Shown in pieces: positions 61,991 through 64,000 of a DNA stretch of 64,000 nt. Source of the DNA: JBEEOW01 sp041191405 (GTDB taxonomy: Bacteria > Bacteroidota > Bacteroidia > Cytophagales > UBA9547); contig JBEEOW010000003.1 in the NCBI GenBank assembly GCA_041191405.1, forward strand, positions 1-64,000. Reading direction: 5' to 3'. The notes beneath the pieces were generated by a model. It had not been told where the DNA came from. It worked only from the letters and a program-made list of their open reading frames with translations, and did no database searches. Numbering within the stretch: the stretch's first letter is position 1; every line of letters begins with the position of its first letter. Position numbers and translations under genes: made by a program.

Positions 61991-62256
61991 ATTAAAAGTT
62001 TGCATATTTTTCCATTTCTCTTTTACTATAAATTTCTTCAAGAAAAATAATTTGTTTTAGAAATCAGTTTTGATTCTTTAGGTTTATATAATTTTAAGGC
62101 TGTTAATATTTATGGTCTAAGTTCTGAAAAGTATAATTATTCAAAAACAAGAATCACAACTTTTGATTTTTGAAATAGTTGGTTGATGTATAAAGGAGAA
62201 GTGTTAATGCCAAAACATAAAAGTGAAATTATCTTCCCAAATATATATTGTATCCC

Positions 62257-62289
62257 ACGTTGTCAACGGTTGCAAACCTTGACAAGCGT
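62257..62289. repeat. Imperfect palindrome in the gap after the glycosyltransferase gene
   Basis: Arms 62257-62271 and 62275-62289 pair over 14 of 15 positions with one bulge on each side, around GCA. The rest of the 353-base gap has no supported gene, apart from the hairpin at 62303-62337. Confidence 0.5.
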
Positions 62290-62299
62290 AAATTTGAAA

Positions 62300-62345
62300 A
62301 AGATTCCTTCATTTAACAACAAGCTAAATGAAGGAATTTCTTTTT
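62300..62345. terminator. Bidirectional terminator between glycosyltransferase and small hypothetical gene
   Basis: Perfect 12-base arms 62303-62314 and 62326-62337 with an A run to the left and T residues to the right. Confidence 0.75.
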
Positions 62346-62595
62346 AATAATTGAGATAAAAGTATTCTTCTACCCCAATTTTTAATGCACTTAACCCTTC
62401 CATACTGATTTTGTATTTATCAAAATCTCCGAAATCTTCTTTGGTTGTTTCAATTAATCCATAATCTAATAAATCTTGATTAATTGATTTTAAATCTTCT
62501 GACGAGATTTCTAATCTTAACCTATTTGGTTGAATAGATTTTGGGTAAATACTTCTGTATGCTTCAAGAAGTATTTCAAATTTTTTTGTTTCCAT
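62344..62595 (-). CDS. Small hypothetical protein, possibly winged-helix-like
   Basis: An 83-residue acidic protein without signal peptide or membrane segment. The stretch LEISSEDLKSINQDLLDYGL followed by IETTKEDFGDFDKYKISMEG could be a helix-helix-beta wing fold, but I see no clear family. It is followed by a good terminator, which supports a real gene. Confidence 0.6.
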   Translation of the reverse strand: METKKFEILLEAYRSIYPKSIQPNRLRLEISSEDLKSINQDLLDYGLIETTKEDFGDFDKYKISMEGLSALKIGVEEYFYLNY

Positions 62596-62679
62596 TTTTT
62601 ATTATTTAATCTTCCAAAAGTATTTAGAATAACAAATGTATTTTTTAGTTTGTGCTACCTTGAGTATTATTTATTATCG

Positions 62680-62739
62680 AATCCTAAACATTTTAAAATC
62701 CTATCAATCTTTTTAATCCTAAAAATCATGGTTCTGACA
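62680..62739. repeat. AATCCTA repeat element before uvrA
   Basis: The heptamer AATCCTA occurs at 62680-62686, 62697-62703 and 62715-62721, periods 17 and 18, followed by AAATCATGGTTCTGAC. This resembles a dispersed intergenic repeat I have seen in other Bacteroidota; its function is unknown. Confidence 0.5.
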
Positions 62740-62805
62740 TTTTTCCACCAAAAAAGGAAATATCAATTGATTTGTGTATTTTTATAACTTTAATTTAAAC
62801 TACTG

Positions 62806-64000
62806 ATGCAACAAGAGCCAATAATTGACCTTGTAGGACACGAATACATTGAAGTATTTGGTGCTCGCGAGCATAACCTGAAAGGTGTTGACCTTAAAAT
62901 TCCTAGAAATAAGTTAGTTGTAATCACGGGTATAAGTGGTAGTGGAAAGTCGTCGTTGGCTTTTGATACTATTTATGCTGAGGGGCAACGTCGTTACATG
63001 GAAAGTTTTTCGGCTTATGCACGTTCATTTTTAGGAAATATGGAGCGACCAAATGTTGATAAAATCAACGGTTTGAGTCCTGTAATTTCTATTGAGCAAA
63101 AAACTATTTCTCGTAATCCTCGCTCAACGGTGGGTACTGTTACCGAGATTTACGACTTTTTCCGTTTGCTTTACGCCCGTGCTGCCGATGCTTATTCGTA
63201 TATCACTGGCGAAAAAATGGTTCGTCAATCTGAAGAACAAGTAATTGACCAATTGTTGGCAAACCATACCGACAAAAAATTAATACTTTTAGCTCCAGTA
63301 GTTCGCAGTAGAAAAGGGCATTATCGTGAGCTTTTTGAGCAAATTCGCAAATTAGGATTTACAAAAGTTCGTGTAAATGGCGAAATTTTGGAAGTAGAGC
63401 CCAAAATGCAATTAGACAGATACAAAACACATGATATTGAAATAGTTATAGATAGAATTATACCAAATGAAAGTGACAGATTCCGTCTGTCGCAATCCGT
63501 GAAAGTTGCAATGCAACACGGTAAAGGTGTAATGATGTGTATCGACGAAAAACAAGATTTACATTATTTTTCTAAATTTTTGATGGATCCAAGTACAGGT
63601 TTATCATACGACGAACCTGCACCAAATAATTTTTCGTTTAACTCGCCTTATGGTGCTTGTCAAACTTGTAACGGTTTGGGGCATATTGAGGAAATTACTG
63701 TAGAGTCAATTATTCCTGATACTACATTGAGTATCAGTAGGGGAGGTATAGCTCCACTTGGCGAATATCGTGATATTTGGATATTTTCGCAACTTTCAGC
63801 ATTGCTGAAAAAACATAAATTTGATATTTCAACTCCAATCAAAGATTTGCCAGAAGATGTAATGCAAAAAATTCTTTATGGCGATGAGGAAGAGTATGAA
63901 ATCAAATCAAAAACAAATCCAGGTACTTCGTGGAGTTCAAAATACGAAGGAATTATCAATTTCTTGAAACGTCAGCAAGAATCAGGAACCGATAAAATAC
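62806..64000 (+). CDS. uvrA: Excinuclease ABC subunit A (partial, runs off the window)
   Basis: The first 398 codons are present. EYIEVFGAREHNLKGVDLKI opens the protein, Walker A is GISGSGKSS near residue 45, and RRYMESFSAYARSFLGNMERP and PVISIEQKTISRNPRSTVGT follow as in all UvrA. A zinc-site segment, YGACQTCNGLGH, lies near 285. UvrA recognises DNA damage with UvrB in nucleotide excision repair. The start ATG at 62806 gives the family N-terminus. Confidence 0.95.
   Translation, partial: MQQEPIIDLVGHEYIEVFGAREHNLKGVDLKIPRNKLVVITGISGSGKSSLAFDTIYAEGQRRYMESFSAYARSFLGNMERPNVDKINGLSPVISIEQKTISRNPRSTVGTVTEIYDFFRLLYARAADAYSYITGEKMVRQSEEQVIDQLLANHTDKKLILLAPVVRSRKGHYRELFEQIRKLGFTKVRVNGEILEVEPKMQLDRYKTHDIEIVIDRIIPNESDRFRLSQSVKVAMQHGKGVMMCIDEKQDLHYFSKFLMDPSTGLSYDEPAPNNFSFNSPYGACQTCNGLGHIEEITVESIIPDTTLSISRGGIAPLGEYRDIWIFSQLSALLKKHKFDISTPIKDLPEDVMQKILYGDEEEYEIKSKTNPGTSWSSKYEGIINFLKRQQESGTDKI

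Noticed and set aside
62207..62347. A 46-codon plus-strand frame preceded by AAGGAG, a good Shine-Dalgarno match
   Set aside because: It runs through the palindrome 62257-62289 and the terminator stem 62303-62337, so its sequence is explained by these structures.
62530..62787. An 85-codon plus-strand frame between the small hypothetical gene and uvrA
   Set aside because: It overlaps the better-supported minus-strand gene, runs through the AATCCTA repeat, and reads as AT-rich Phe/Leu sequence without domain character.

Overview
The window is a gene-dense, AT-rich stretch of a Bacteroidota chromosome. The assignment rests on several things visible in the sequence: a PorP/SprF-family protein, type IX secretion (T9SS) C-terminal sorting domains, Bacteroidota-type promoters (TTG, about 19 bases, TAnnTTTG) instead of -35/-10 boxes, few Shine-Dalgarno sequences, a BspA-like LRR protein, and an ATP synthase operon without the beta and epsilon genes. 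I cannot place it below phylum. There is no rRNA, CRISPR array, phage or transposase. Three tRNA genes are present: tRNA-Leu(UAG) and a tandem pair of initiator tRNA-fMet.

Layout. 1-4500: tail of a probable T9SS type-B cargo protein, PorP/SprF, a MurNAc/GlcNAc-type kinase with MurQ, TonB and pyrophosphatase. 4700-12000: an iron alcohol dehydrogenase, tRNA-Leu, the proteostasis set tig-clpP-clpX and a UPF1-like helicase. 12100-18300: a DUF4143 ATPase, a RelA/SpoT enzyme with a previously uncalled 52-residue membrane peptide behind it, an MscS channel, a DUF2795 protein and an orphan ABC ATPase. 18650-24750: bactofilin followed by an F-type ATP synthase operon (two small membrane proteins, atpB-E-F-H-A-G). 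24850-28700: a secreted LRR_5 protein lying between two inverted copies of a 32-35 base repeat, and a small secreted protein. 28870-33010: ArsR regulator, 2Fe-2S protein, HAD phosphatase, M20 peptidase and a TPR protein. 33040-37290: a 1414-residue TPR-CHAT protein. 37480-44430: tRNA-fMet pair, era, def, dsbD, lysA, a DUF4349 lipoprotein and a hypothetical protein. 44630-51880: a TPR/YwqK-repeat protein followed by two DUF3857-transglutaminase proteins, the second lacking all three catalytic residues. 51970-61990: a DUF4442 protein, then a seven-gene run for polysaccharide export (rfbC, wza-like, wzc-like tyrosine kinase, PHP phosphatase, epimerase, TPR, phosphosulfolactate synthase), then aroE and a glycosyltransferase. 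62340-64000: a small hypothetical protein and the start of uvrA.

The least-explained signal is between genes. At least eight spacers, several of them splitting otherwise tight same-strand gene pairs (clpP/clpX, HAD/M20, comA/aroE), are filled with degenerate 7-14 base tandem repeats from three related families. Most begin with a C-poor segment just after the upstream stop and switch to a G-poor, often self-complementary segment that runs up to the next start codon. The window also holds other palindromic or repeated intergenic elements (18445-18580, 24861-24943, 62257-62289, 62680-62739).

Functionally the region combines housekeeping genes (ATP synthase, proteostasis, stringent response, lysine, shikimate and peptidoglycan recycling) with envelope and surface functions (T9SS, TonB, DsbD, LRR adhesin-like protein, capsule export, CHAT protein). 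All calls come from reading sequence motifs; no database search was run.
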